From JBCDBL01 sp039183635 (GTDB lineage: Bacteria > Pseudomonadota > Alphaproteobacteria > Caulobacterales > Parvularculaceae): a stretch of 20,245 bases of DNA. The notes under the pieces were generated by a model. The model did not search any database, had not been told where the DNA came from, and saw only the letters and a program-made list of their open reading frames with translations. Both the position numbers and the translations under genes were made by a program. Of the stretch, positions 7,044 through 14,559 are shown piece after piece. The stretch is taken from NCBI GenBank assembly GCA_039183635.1, contig JBCDBL010000078.1:1-20245 (forward strand), written 5' to 3'. How positions within the stretch are numbered: position 1 is the stretch's first letter; every line of letters starts with the position of its first letter.

Positions 7044-7886
7044 ATGGCGAGGCTGGCGGTCCTTTTCACAGGCCTTTGGCTCGCGGCGTGCGGCGGTGAT
7101 CCGCCGCCGCCCCATGCCGCCGCAGACCGCCCCATGCGGATCGTCAGCCTCGACTACTGCGCCGATCAATATGTTCTAAAGCTTGCCGATCGCGATCAGA
7201 TCCTCGCCGTGTCTCCCGACGCGACCGAGGATTTCTCCTATATGCGCGCGGCCGCCTCGGACTTGCCGACGGTGCGCCCCATCGCCGAAGATGTTCTGAT
7301 CTTACAACCGGACCTCATCGTGCGCGCCTATGGCGGCGGGCCCAACGCCACGGCCTTTTTTGAGCGCGCCGGCGCGCCCGTTCTGCAGGTCGGGTGGGCC
7401 GCCACCGTCGACGGGGAGGATGTGAACGCGATACCGACCATCATAAAGCATGTCGCCGAAGGCCTCGGCCAACCGGAGCGGGGCGCGGCGCTTGTCGAAG
7501 ACTTCCGCGCCCGGCTCGCCGCCATCAACGCGCAGGCCGAAGACCGCACCGCGCTCTATATGACCCCCGCCGGCGTCACCACAGGACCGGGCTCCCTCGT
7601 CCATGACATGCTCCGCACCGCCGGCCTTCAAAACTTTCAAGACCAGCCCGGCTGGCGTCCCTTGCCGCTGGAGCGTCTGGCCTACACCCAACCGGACCTC
7701 GTGGCGGCGGCGTTCTTCGAAACCCTGACGAACCATCCAAACGCCTGGAGCGCGTCGCGCCACCCGGTCGCGCGCCGTCAGCTGGCGAACAAAGACGTGG
7801 TCCCGCTTGAGGGCGCCTGGACCGCGTGCGGCGGCTGGTTCATTCTCGACGCCCTGGAGGCTCTCACCGAAGGGACAAAGCAGTGA
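7044..7886 (+). CDS. btuF: Cobalamin-binding ABC transporter lipoprotein (BtuF-like)
   Basis: This is the periplasmic binding component that hands corrinoid from BtuB to the BtuCD transporter. The 280-residue product begins with a lipoprotein signal whose lipobox is L13-A-A-C16, so it is probably anchored at the inner membrane rather than free as in E. coli. The fold is the periplasmic-binding type with a rigid helix: R-I-V-S-L-D-Y-C-A-D-Q at 32-42, I-L-Q-P-D-L-I-V around residue 90, and a C-terminal W-T-A-C-G-G-W. Cysteines in both lobes (C39 and the C-terminal one) could form a disulfide. It starts five bases after the btuB stop and its last bases overlap btuC (GTGA). Substrate is inferred from the riboswitch and neighbours. 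Confidence 0.88.
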   Translation: MARLAVLFTGLWLAACGGDPPPPHAAADRPMRIVSLDYCADQYVLKLADRDQILAVSPDATEDFSYMRAAASDLPTVRPIAEDVLILQPDLIVRAYGGGPNATAFFERAGAPVLQVGWAATVDGEDVNAIPTIIKHVAEGLGQPERGAALVEDFRARLAAINAQAEDRTALYMTPAGVTTGPGSLVHDMLRTAGLQNFQDQPGWRPLPLERLAYTQPDLVAAAFFETLTNHPNAWSASRHPVARRQLANKDVVPLEGAWTACGGWFILDALEALTEGTKQ

Positions 7887-8875
7887 ACGTACAGCGATGG
7901 CTGACGCCCGGCCTTGCGGCGGCGAGCCTGATCGCGGTTTTCGCCGCCTGTTTGATCGGCTCGACGCCCTTGCCCGCCGGCCGCGTCCTCGCGGCCTTTT
8001 TCGGCGGCGGGGAAATCGGGGACCACCTGGTCGTCTGGTCGATCCGTCTGCCCCGGGCGCTCGCGGCGTTTTTGGTGGGCGCGGCCCTCGGCCTCAGCGG
8101 CGCGGCGCTGCAAGGGCTGCTGCGCAACCCTCTCGCGGAGCCCGGCGTCCTCGGCGTTTCGGCCTCGGCCTCTCTTGCGGCCACGTTTTCGCTCTATTAC
8201 GGCTTCGCGGCGATGAGCCCGTGGCTGCTGCCCATCGCGGCCATTCTCGGCGCGCTTGGCGCGACGGCGCTCCTCGCCTTCGCCGCCATCGTCACCCGCT
8301 CCGTCGTCACGCTGATCCTCATCGGCGTCGGCCTGTCGAGCTTCGCCGGCGCGGCGATGAGCCTTTTGATGAACCTCGCGCCGAACCCGTTCTCCCTGTC
8401 GGACATGGTCAACTGGATGCTCGGCTCCGTCACCAATCGCAGCTTTGATGAGATCGTCCTGACGCTGCCGTTTATGGTCGCCGGCGGCGCGATCCTTCTG
8501 GCGACGCGCCGCGGGCTTTCCGCGCTCACCCTGGGGGAGGAGGCCGCCAGCGGCGTCGGCCTCAATCTCCGCCGTCAACGGATCTTCACGGTGCTGGGCG
8601 CGGGCCTCGCCACCGGCGCATCGGTGGCGCTCGCCGGCGCCATCGGTTTTGTGGGCATCGTCGCGCCCCACCTCATCCGGCCGCTTGTGGGCTACGACCC
8701 GGCCCGCTCCCTCATCCCCTCGGCGCTTTTGGCGGGCCTGTTTCTTGTCATCGCCGACATCGGCGTGCGGGTGCTGCCCACGGACAGCGAGTTGAAGCTG
8801 GGCGTCGTGGCGGCGCTCATCGGCGCGCCGGCCTTCGTGTGGATCGCAATACAAAGGCGCGGCGCCCATGACTGA
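7883..8875 (+). CDS. btuC: Cobalamin ABC transporter permease (BtuC, FecCD family)
   Basis: BtuC is the membrane-spanning subunit of the B12 importer; two copies pair with two BtuD subunits. The product is 330 residues, the usual FecCD-family length, rich in hydrophobic helices. Family motifs include L-P-R-A-L-A-A-F-L-V-G-A-A-L-G-L-S-G, the Q-G-L-L-R-N-P-L-A-E-P segment, G-F-V-G-I-V-A-P-H-L-I-R in the coupling region, and E-L-K-L-G-V-V-A-A-L-I-G-A-P near the end. I chose GTG 7883 because it overlaps the btuF stop as GTGA and AGGGA lies at 7871-7875; an in-frame ATG at 7826 would begin well inside btuF. It overlaps btuD by eight bases. Confidence 0.93.
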   Translation: MNVQRWLTPGLAAASLIAVFAACLIGSTPLPAGRVLAAFFGGGEIGDHLVVWSIRLPRALAAFLVGAALGLSGAALQGLLRNPLAEPGVLGVSASASLAATFSLYYGFAAMSPWLLPIAAILGALGATALLAFAAIVTRSVVTLILIGVGLSSFAGAAMSLLMNLAPNPFSLSDMVNWMLGSVTNRSFDEIVLTLPFMVAGGAILLATRRGLSALTLGEEAASGVGLNLRRQRIFTVLGAGLATGASVALAGAIGFVGIVAPHLIRPLVGYDPARSLIPSALLAGLFLVIADIGVRVLPTDSELKLGVVAALIGAPAFVWIAIQRRGAHD

Positions 8876-9629
8876 GCTTGTCGCGACAAACCTCTCCGTT
8901 AAAGCAGGCCTCACCGGTCTTGTGGACGACGCCAGCTTCCGCCTCGCCCCCGGCGACCTTGTCGCCCTTCTGGGGCCGAACGGCGCCGGCAAAACCAGCC
9001 TCATCCGCGCCAGCCTCGGCCTTCAGCCCCGCAGCGCCGGGCATGTGAGGCTCAATGGCGCCGACACGGACGATTTAAGCCCTGTCGCGCGGGCGCGCAG
9101 CATCGCCTACCTGCCCCAGATCCGCCCCCTCGCCTGGCCGAACGCCGTGCGCGACGTCGTCGCCCTCGGCCGGTTCAGCCACGGCGCCGCCCTCGGCCGG
9201 CTGACGGGGAAGGACGCCGCGGCGGTGGACCGGGCCCTTCACGCCTGCGGCCTCGCCCCCCTCGCCCATCGCCGCACCGACACCTTGTCCGGCGGAGAGA
9301 TCGCCCGGGTCCACTGCGCCCGGGCGTTCGCGGCCGAAGCGCCGCTCCTCATCGCCGACGAACCCACCGCCGCCCTCGACCCCCGCCATCAGTTCCGGAT
9401 TATGGACCTGATCCGCGCCTATGTGGACAAGGGCGGCGGCGCCCTCGTCGTCCTCCACGACATCGGCCTTGCCGCGCGCTACGCCTCCCGCCTCATCTGG
9501 ATGAAGGACGGACGCATCGTCGCCGACGGTCCGCCCGGGGAGACTTTGACGGCGGACAGGATGGAGACGGTCTACGGCGTGCGCGCCCGGATCGACGGCG
9601 ACGCCGTGACCATGGACGGGGCGCTGTGA
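8868..9629 (+). CDS. btuD: Cobalamin ABC transporter ATP-binding protein (BtuD)
   Basis: BtuD hydrolyses ATP to drive BtuC. All nucleotide-binding motifs are present in 253 residues: Walker A G-P-N-G-A-G-K-T (36-43), Q-loop at Q84, signature L-S-G-G-E (140-144), Walker B L-L-I-A-D-E (160-165), D-loop A-L-D (169-171) and the switch histidine H197. The start overlaps btuC by eight bases and the end overlaps the GTG of cobQ by four. Its FecE/BtuD-like type and its place after btuC fix the role; the substrate is inferred from the riboswitch-led unit. Confidence 0.94.
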   Translation: MTELVATNLSVKAGLTGLVDDASFRLAPGDLVALLGPNGAGKTSLIRASLGLQPRSAGHVRLNGADTDDLSPVARARSIAYLPQIRPLAWPNAVRDVVALGRFSHGAALGRLTGKDAAAVDRALHACGLAPLAHRRTDTLSGGEIARVHCARAFAAEAPLLIADEPTAALDPRHQFRIMDLIRAYVDKGGGALVVLHDIGLAARYASRLIWMKDGRIVADGPPGETLTADRMETVYGVRARIDGDAVTMDGAL

Positions 9630-11104
9630 CCGCCCGGGCGTTGATGCTCCAGGGTACGGGCTCCGACGTTGGGAAATCCGCGCTCACCGCCGCCCTCTGC
9701 CGCATCGCCAAACGCCGGGGCTTCAGCGTCGCGCCGTTCAAACCCCAGAACATGTCGAACAACGCCGCGGCCTGTCCCGGCGGCGGGGAGATCGGCCGCG
9801 CCCAGGCGCTCCAGGCGCTGGCCGCCGGCCTTGAACCGCATACGGATATGAACCCGGTGCTGCTGAAGCCCGAAACCGACCGCGCCGCCCAGGTCGTCGT
9901 CCAGGGCCGCGTCCGCGAACGGCTGGAGGCTGCTGACTATATGGCCAGCCGCGACCGCCTGATGGGCGCGGTGATGGAGAGCTTCGAACGCCTCGCCGCG
10001 CAATACGACCTTGTGCTGATCGAAGGCGCAGGCAGCCCGACGGAGATCAATCTGCGGGACCGGGACATCGCCAATATGGGCTTCGCCCGGCGCGCCGGCG
10101 TCCCCGTCTGCCTCATCGGCGATATTGAGCGGGGCGGCGTCATCGCGAGCCTCGTCGGCGCGAAAGCCGTGCTCGCCCCCGATGACGCGGCCATGATCCG
10201 AAGCTTCGTTGTAAACAAATTTCGCGGCGACCCGCGCCTTTTCGACGACGGCGTCGCCGCGATCGAGGGCCGCACAGGCTGGCCCTGCCATGGCGTCATC
10301 CAGTGGCTGCCCGCCGCTGCGCGCCTGCCCGCCGAAGACGCCGTCGTCCTCGACCGGCCCGCCGAAAGGACGCGGGGCGCCCTGAAGATCGCCGCGCCGA
10401 TGCTGTCCAGGATCGCCAATTTCGACGACGCCGATCCCTTGAAGCTTGAGCCCAACGTCGATTTCCAATGGATCCCGCCGGGCAAGCCGATCCCCCGGGA
10501 CGCCGACATCGTCATTCTGTTCGGCACGAAATCGACCCTCGGCGACCTCGCCTTTCTGCGCGCCCAGGGCTGGGACCATGACATCCTCGCCCACGCCAGA
10601 ACCGGCGGACGCGTCCTCGGCCTGTGCGGCGGCTATCAGATGCTGGGCCGGCGGATCGCGGACCCGGACGGCGCCGACGGCGCGCCGGGGGAGGCTGCGG
10701 GGCTCGGGCTGCTCGACGTTGAAACCATCATGTATACGGACAAACGCGTTGCGCCGATCAAGGCCGTCTGCGCCCTGACGGGAGACCCCATAAACGGCTA
10801 CGAAATCCATACGGGCCGCACCATCGGTCCCGACGCAACCCGCCCCTTCGTCCTGATCGGGAACGCCCCCGACGGCGCGCGCAGCGCTGACGGTCGCATC
10901 GAGGGCGCTTATGTCCACGGCGTTTTCGCCAACGACGGCTTTCGCCGGGCCTGGCTCGCCAGTGCCGGCGCTGAAGCGGCGACCGCCATGGACTACGGCG
11001 CGGAGGTGGAGCGCGCCCTTGACGCCCTCGCCGACGGAGTTGAGGCGGCGGTCGATATCGACGCCCTGTTCGCCGACGCCGCCGCCCCCGGATGGCGTCC
11101 GTGA
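9626..11104 (+). CDS. cobQ: Cobyric acid synthase (glutamine-hydrolysing)
   Basis: CobQ amidates the b, d, e and g side chains of adenosylcobyrinic acid a,c-diamide, using ATP and glutamine, to form adenosylcobyric acid. The 492-residue length is typical. The N-terminal synthetase domain has a P-loop G-T-G-S-D-V-G-K-S (10-18) and K-P-Q-N-M-S-N-N (39-46). The C-terminal class-I amidotransferase domain has the nucleophile C334 in G-L-C-G-G-Y-Q-M-L-G and H431 in Y-V-H-G-V-F. GTG 9626 is the start, within a GTGA overlap with btuD. Placing a corrin side-chain amidase directly behind an importer suggests imported incomplete corrinoids can be finished, although CobQ is not needed for cobinamide salvage. 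High confidence. Confidence 0.96.
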   Translation: MTARALMLQGTGSDVGKSALTAALCRIAKRRGFSVAPFKPQNMSNNAAACPGGGEIGRAQALQALAAGLEPHTDMNPVLLKPETDRAAQVVVQGRVRERLEAADYMASRDRLMGAVMESFERLAAQYDLVLIEGAGSPTEINLRDRDIANMGFARRAGVPVCLIGDIERGGVIASLVGAKAVLAPDDAAMIRSFVVNKFRGDPRLFDDGVAAIEGRTGWPCHGVIQWLPAAARLPAEDAVVLDRPAERTRGALKIAAPMLSRIANFDDADPLKLEPNVDFQWIPPGKPIPRDADIVILFGTKSTLGDLAFLRAQGWDHDILAHARTGGRVLGLCGGYQMLGRRIADPDGADGAPGEAAGLGLLDVETIMYTDKRVAPIKAVCALTGDPINGYEIHTGRTIGPDATRPFVLIGNAPDGARSADGRIEGAYVHGVFANDGFRRAWLASAGAEAATAMDYGAEVERALDALADGVEAAVDIDALFADAAAPGWRP

Positions 11105-12048
11105 GCGCCGCGGCGCTGATGCTCGCGGCCTGGGGCGTCGAAGCGGCGTTCGGCTGGCCGGACTGGCTTTACAAGCGCATCCGTCACCCGGTGGTCTGGC
11201 TGGGCGCCGCGATCGCCGCGGCGGACCGCGCGTTTAACCGCTCCCAATGGTCCAATGGCGGACGGTATCTGGCCGGCATGGCGACGACGTTGGCCGCCGT
11301 CGCCCTCGCCGCAGGGCTCGCCGTCCTGATCGCCCAAGCGACGCCGCCAACCTGGCCGGGCTTCGCGTTGGAGGCGCTCGCCGCGTCCAGCCTCCTCGCC
11401 TCGCGCAGTCTCTACGACCATGTCGCCGCCGTCGCCCGCCCCCTCGCCAAGGCCGACATGGAGGACGCCCGGCGCGCGGTTTCACTCATCGTCGGGCGCG
11501 ACCCGAACCGCCTCGACGCCGGCGGCATGGCCCGGGCGGGGCTTGAAAGCCTCGCCGAGAACGCCTCCGACGGCGTCATCGCGCCCCTGTTCTGGGGCGC
11601 CCTGTTCGGCCTGCCCGGCATAGCCGCCTATAAAGCGATAAATACGCTGGATTCCATGGTCGGACATAAAACCGAACGCCACGCAGCCTTCGGCGGGTTC
11701 GCCGCGCGGCTCGACGATATCGCCAACCTCGTCCCCGCACGGATCACCGGGCTTCTTTTCGCCGCGGCAAGCCTCCGCCCCCGCGCCTTCGCCGTCATGG
11801 CCCGGGACGCGCGCCGCCACCGCTCTCCCAACGCCGGCTGGCCGGAGGCCGCCATGGCCGGCGCCCTCGGCGTACGCTTGTCCGGCCCCCGCGCCTATGG
11901 CGATCGCGTCAGCGAAGAGCCCTGGCTGAACCCCGCCGCCCCTGATCCGATGGCGGAGGACATGGCCGCCGGCCTCGGCCTCTACGTCCGCGCCATGGCC
12001 CTCGCCGCCGGGATGCTGGGCGTTGCAGCGTTAGGACTTGCGCTATGA
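11092..12048 (+). CDS. cobD: Adenosylcobinamide-phosphate synthase (CbiB/CobD)
   Basis: This integral membrane enzyme attaches (R)-1-aminopropan-2-ol or its O-phosphate to adenosylcobyric acid. In 318 residues the family signature is plain: V-G-R-D at about 127-130, then L-A-E-N-A-S-D-G-V-I-A-P-L, A-Y-K-A-I-N-T-L-D-S-M-V-G-H and D-D-I-A-N-L-V-P-A-R. Hydrophobic stretches near both ends suit membrane anchoring. The start is not certain: ATG 11092 gives a 13-base overlap with cobQ, whereas in-frame GTG 11101 would give the GTGA overlap seen for btuC and cobQ. Neither has a strong Shine-Dalgarno. The end overlaps cobC by ATGA. In enteric naming this is cbiB. Confidence 0.94.
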   Translation: MASVSAAALMLAAWGVEAAFGWPDWLYKRIRHPVVWLGAAIAAADRAFNRSQWSNGGRYLAGMATTLAAVALAAGLAVLIAQATPPTWPGFALEALAASSLLASRSLYDHVAAVARPLAKADMEDARRAVSLIVGRDPNRLDAGGMARAGLESLAENASDGVIAPLFWGALFGLPGIAAYKAINTLDSMVGHKTERHAAFGGFAARLDDIANLVPARITGLLFAAASLRPRAFAVMARDARRHRSPNAGWPEAAMAGALGVRLSGPRAYGDRVSEEPWLNPAAPDPMAEDMAAGLGLYVRAMALAAGMLGVAALGLAL

Positions 12049-13043
12049 AAGACGACCTCCTCCATGGCGGCGCCCTCGACCGCATGCGCGCAGCCTTTCC
12101 CGACGCGCCGGAGCCCTGGGCGGACCTGTCCACCGGCGTCAATCCCTGGCCCTACCCCGACACCGCCATCGACGCCGCCGCCCTGCGCCATTTGCCGGAC
12201 AACGCCGCGATGGACGCCTGCCGCGCCGCCATGGCCGCGGCCTTCGCAACACCGGCGGACAGCCTTCTGCTCGCCCCGGGCAGCGAGCTTCTCATCCGCA
12301 TGCTGCCCAACGCGATCGCGCCGAAGCGCGTTGTCATCCTCTCGCCCACCTATGGCGACCACGCCCGGGTCTGGCGCGCGGCGGGGGTCGATGTGACGGA
12401 GACGAATGCGCCCCTCGCCCACGCCGACACGGCCGACGCCGTCGTCCTGTGCAACCCGAACAACCCGGACGGGCGCGTGTTCGACAGACAGGATCTCGAC
12501 ACGGCGCGGCGCCGCCTCGCCGCCCGGGGCGGCTGGCTGATCGTGGACGAGGCTTACGCCGATATCAATCCGGACTTAAGCCTGGCGCCGATGGGCGGCG
12601 GCGACGGCCTTGTCATCCTCCGCTCCATGGGAAAGTTCTTCGGCCTCGCCGGCCTGCGCCTCGGCGCCCTTATCGCGCCGAAGTCCGTACAACACGCGAT
12701 GGCGGAGCGGCTCGGCGTCTGGCCGGTGTCGGGTCCGGCCCTCGCCATCGGACGCCGCGCTTATCAGGGCACAGCGTGGGCGGACGATATGCGCGCTCAA
12801 TTGTCAGAGGCGCGCCGACGTCTCGATGCGGTCCTTAAAGCCGGCGGCCTTAGCATTACAGGCGGCACGGATCTTTTCAGGTACGTCGAAACCGACAACG
12901 CCCACGCCCTTTGGGCGCAGCTCGCGCGCGCCGGCCTTTATGTCCGCCGTTTCCCCTGGTCGGAACGCCACTTGCGGATCGGGCTTCCCGCCTCCGCCGA
13001 TGTGGAGACGCGGCTCGCCGCCGCGCTCACTCCTTCATCGTAA
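12045..13043 (+). CDS. cobC: Threonine-phosphate decarboxylase
   Basis: This fold-type I, PLP-dependent enzyme (Pseudomonas-type CobC, Salmonella CobD) decarboxylates L-threonine O-3-phosphate to (R)-1-aminopropan-2-ol O-2-phosphate, the linker used by CbiB/CobD. In 332 residues I see the N-terminal G-V-N-P segment (31-34), C-N-P-N-N-P-D-G (136-143), D168 in I-V-D-E-A-Y that contacts the pyridine nitrogen, the Schiff-base lysine K197 in S-M-G-K-F-F-G, and R-L-G (205-207). ATG 12045 overlaps the cobD stop by four bases, so enzyme and partner are translationally coupled. The 3' end overlaps the convergent cobP by 17 bases. It is the last gene of the riboswitch-led unit. Confidence 0.94.
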   Translation: MKDDLLHGGALDRMRAAFPDAPEPWADLSTGVNPWPYPDTAIDAAALRHLPDNAAMDACRAAMAAAFATPADSLLLAPGSELLIRMLPNAIAPKRVVILSPTYGDHARVWRAAGVDVTETNAPLAHADTADAVVLCNPNNPDGRVFDRQDLDTARRRLAARGGWLIVDEAYADINPDLSLAPMGGGDGLVILRSMGKFFGLAGLRLGALIAPKSVQHAMAERLGVWPVSGPALAIGRRAYQGTAWADDMRAQLSEARRRLDAVLKAGGLSITGGTDLFRYVETDNAHALWAQLARAGLYVRRFPWSERHLRIGLPASADVETRLAAALTPSS

Positions 13044-13539
13044 ATGTCAGGCCCGCCACTACGAACTCCACTTTGTCGCAGGCGGCCGCTACGGCTTGAT
13101 TCAGCCGTCCTTGCGCATCCCTGAATCGGCGGCCAAGGGGCGTTTCGGGCACAAGGCCAAGACCAAGCTCGTTTGAAACAAGAAACACGGGGCACTGCGC
13201 CTGCTTGAGACTGGCGCACAACTCCTCCGTCCGCTTCTCAATATCATGATCGGCATGCATGATATTGGACAACCAAAGGGTCAGACAATCCACTAGACAC
13301 GCCTTGTCCTGGCTCCCATAGGCGGAAATAGCACCCGCCAGACCGATCGGCGCCTCCGCCGTCTCCCAGCCGGCGCCGCGATCCGCCTGGTGCCGGGCGA
13401 TCCGCTCCGCCATTTCTGTATCACGGGCCTCGGCCGTAGCGATAAAAACGCGCTGCGGCCGCGCCGCCTCGGCGAGGGATTGCGCGCGCGCGCTTTTGCC
13501 TGAGCGCGCGCCGCCAAGGATCAAATGAAGTCTTGTCAT
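13027..13539 (-). CDS. cobP: Bifunctional adenosylcobinamide kinase / adenosylcobinamide-phosphate guanylyltransferase
   Basis: CobP (CobU) phosphorylates adenosylcobinamide and then transfers GMP to give adenosylcobinamide-GDP, the CobS substrate. The 170-residue protein has the family P-loop G9-G-A-R-S-G-K-S16, T35 and R39 in the A-T-A-E-A-R region, a histidine H49 in R-H-Q (matching the guanylylated histidine of CobU), V-D-C-L-T-L-W-L-S-N and S-N-E-L-G-L-G-L-V-P. It is the only B12 gene on the minus strand and lies tail-to-tail with cobC, overlapping it by 17 bases. It starts 27 bases downstream of the DJ-1-family gene on the same strand, so it may be read from that gene's promoter and escape the riboswitch. 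Confidence 0.95.
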   Translation of the reverse strand: MTRLHLILGGARSGKSARAQSLAEAARPQRVFIATAEARDTEMAERIARHQADRGAGWETAEAPIGLAGAISAYGSQDKACLVDCLTLWLSNIMHADHDIEKRTEELCASLKQAQCPVFLVSNELGLGLVPETPLGRRFRDAQGRLNQAVAAACDKVEFVVAGLTFTMKE

Positions 13540-13566
13540 TTTACACCCGCCCCCGCAGCTTTTTCT

Positions 13567-14454
13567 CTATCGCCCGAGCGCCTCAATGACCAAATGGGCT
13601 GCGGCGGCGCCGGAGTATTGCTGTTGTCCGGTGATCAAGTTGCCGTCACGCACGGCGAAGCGATCAAATGTCTTGGAGACGATGAAATTCGTATCCTCGA
13701 TTTTAGCAGCTTCGGTTTCGATCCAGAAGGGCTGCATTTTCGTTCCCGCTGCGGCTTCGGCGAATTCTTCTTCTGAGTTCGCAAAACCTGTCCAAGTTTT
13801 CCCTTTCACAAGGAGGTCGCCATTCGACAGTTTCGTCTTTAGAAGAATGCAAGTTCCATGGCAGATCGCACACACGATCTTGCCCGCCTCATAAGCGCGC
13901 GCCACAAAAGCGTGCAACCCCTCATCGTCAATCATCGTCACCATTGGGCCTTGTCCGCCCGCAATCATAACAGCGTCGTATGCGTTTAAATCCACGCTCT
14001 TAAGGTCCGGCGTATTGACGAGCAACGCCGCATGATCTGGAGATTTTTTAAATCCGAGCGAAATGAGATCGTCTGCCGAATACCGACTCTCGTCTTCAGG
14101 ATCGCTATAGGCGTCGCCCACAAGGTCGCCGCCCTTGGGCGATACAATGTCTACTTCATAGCCGGCCTCTGTGAATGCAAAATATGGATGCGTCAGTTCA
14201 GCCCACCAAAACCCTATGGGCCAGCCTGTCACCGGCGATACCGCGCTGTTGGACGCAATCATAAGAATGCGCTTTTGACTAAACTTGTCGATATTGGCTC
14301 CAGACATAACACTTTCCTTCGATGTTGCAGGTGATACAGGTGCGCGAGAGGTCGAGCATGCGCCCAGCAGGGCTGTCACACTGACGCCAGACGAAAACTT
14401 TAGTATCGTTCGCCTAGAGAATAAGTCGCTTTTCACATTACACCCCATAAGCAT
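13567..14454 (-). CDS. DJ-1/PfpI-family protein with Tat-like/lipoprotein signal
   Basis: The core (about residues 60-290 of 295) is a class-I glutamine-amidotransferase-like DJ-1/PfpI fold of the Hsp31-like type: G-F-W-W-A-E86 with its conserved glutamate, H-P-Y-F-x-F-x-x-A-G-Y-x-V-D-I-V-S-P (89-106), A-G-G-Q-G (165-169) and the nucleophile elbow A-I-C198-H199-G. Relatives act as glyoxalase III, deglycase-like or chaperone proteins; the reaction here is unknown. The N-terminus has S-R-R-T-I-L-K-F, like a twin-arginine motif, followed by a hydrophobic stretch and L-L-G-A-C33, so export and lipidation are likely, unusual for this mostly cytoplasmic family. The start is uncertain: ATG 14454, ATG 14448 and GTG 14436 all keep the signal and none has a clear ribosome site. 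Composition is less GC-rich than the cob genes. Its only close downstream neighbour is cobP. Confidence 0.82.
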   Translation of the reverse strand: MLMGCNVKSDLFSRRTILKFSSGVSVTALLGACSTSRAPVSPATSKESVMSGANIDKFSQKRILMIASNSAVSPVTGWPIGFWWAELTHPYFAFTEAGYEVDIVSPKGGDLVGDAYSDPEDESRYSADDLISLGFKKSPDHAALLVNTPDLKSVDLNAYDAVMIAGGQGPMVTMIDDEGLHAFVARAYEAGKIVCAICHGTCILLKTKLSNGDLLVKGKTWTGFANSEEEFAEAAAGTKMQPFWIETEAAKIEDTNFIVSKTFDRFAVRDGNLITGQQQYSGAAAAHLVIEALGR

Positions 14455-14559
14455 ATAGGATTTAGGTACGAAATTAACGCCATACTCAGGTCACAACGAG
14501 ACTTTTATTATGCATACTGGCATTTAATATATTAGATCTTGTAGCACAAAAGCGCCTCC
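14455..14559 (-). promoter_or_regulatory. AT-rich spacer before the DJ-1-family gene
   Basis: These 105 bases between the kdsA stop and the DJ-1-family start are conspicuously AT-rich for this window (for example AATATATT at 14526-14533). That suggests a promoter for the DJ-1-family gene, and by read-through cobP. I could not find a -35/-10 pair that I trust, so only the region is marked. Confidence 0.35.

Noticed and set aside
7778..9004. 408-codon minus-strand frame opposite btuF/btuC/btuD
   Set aside because: Very rich in Arg, Ala, Gly, Asp and Glu without motifs, and wholly antisense to the transporter genes.
9572..10918. 448-codon minus-strand frame opposite cobQ
   Set aside because: The frame opposite cobQ is open because of high GC third positions; cobQ has complete catalytic motifs.
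13525..13894. Plus-strand frames opposite the DJ-1-family gene (13525-13776, 13586-13894)
   Set aside because: No motif or ribosome site; the minus-strand gene has the full DJ-1 nucleophile elbow.
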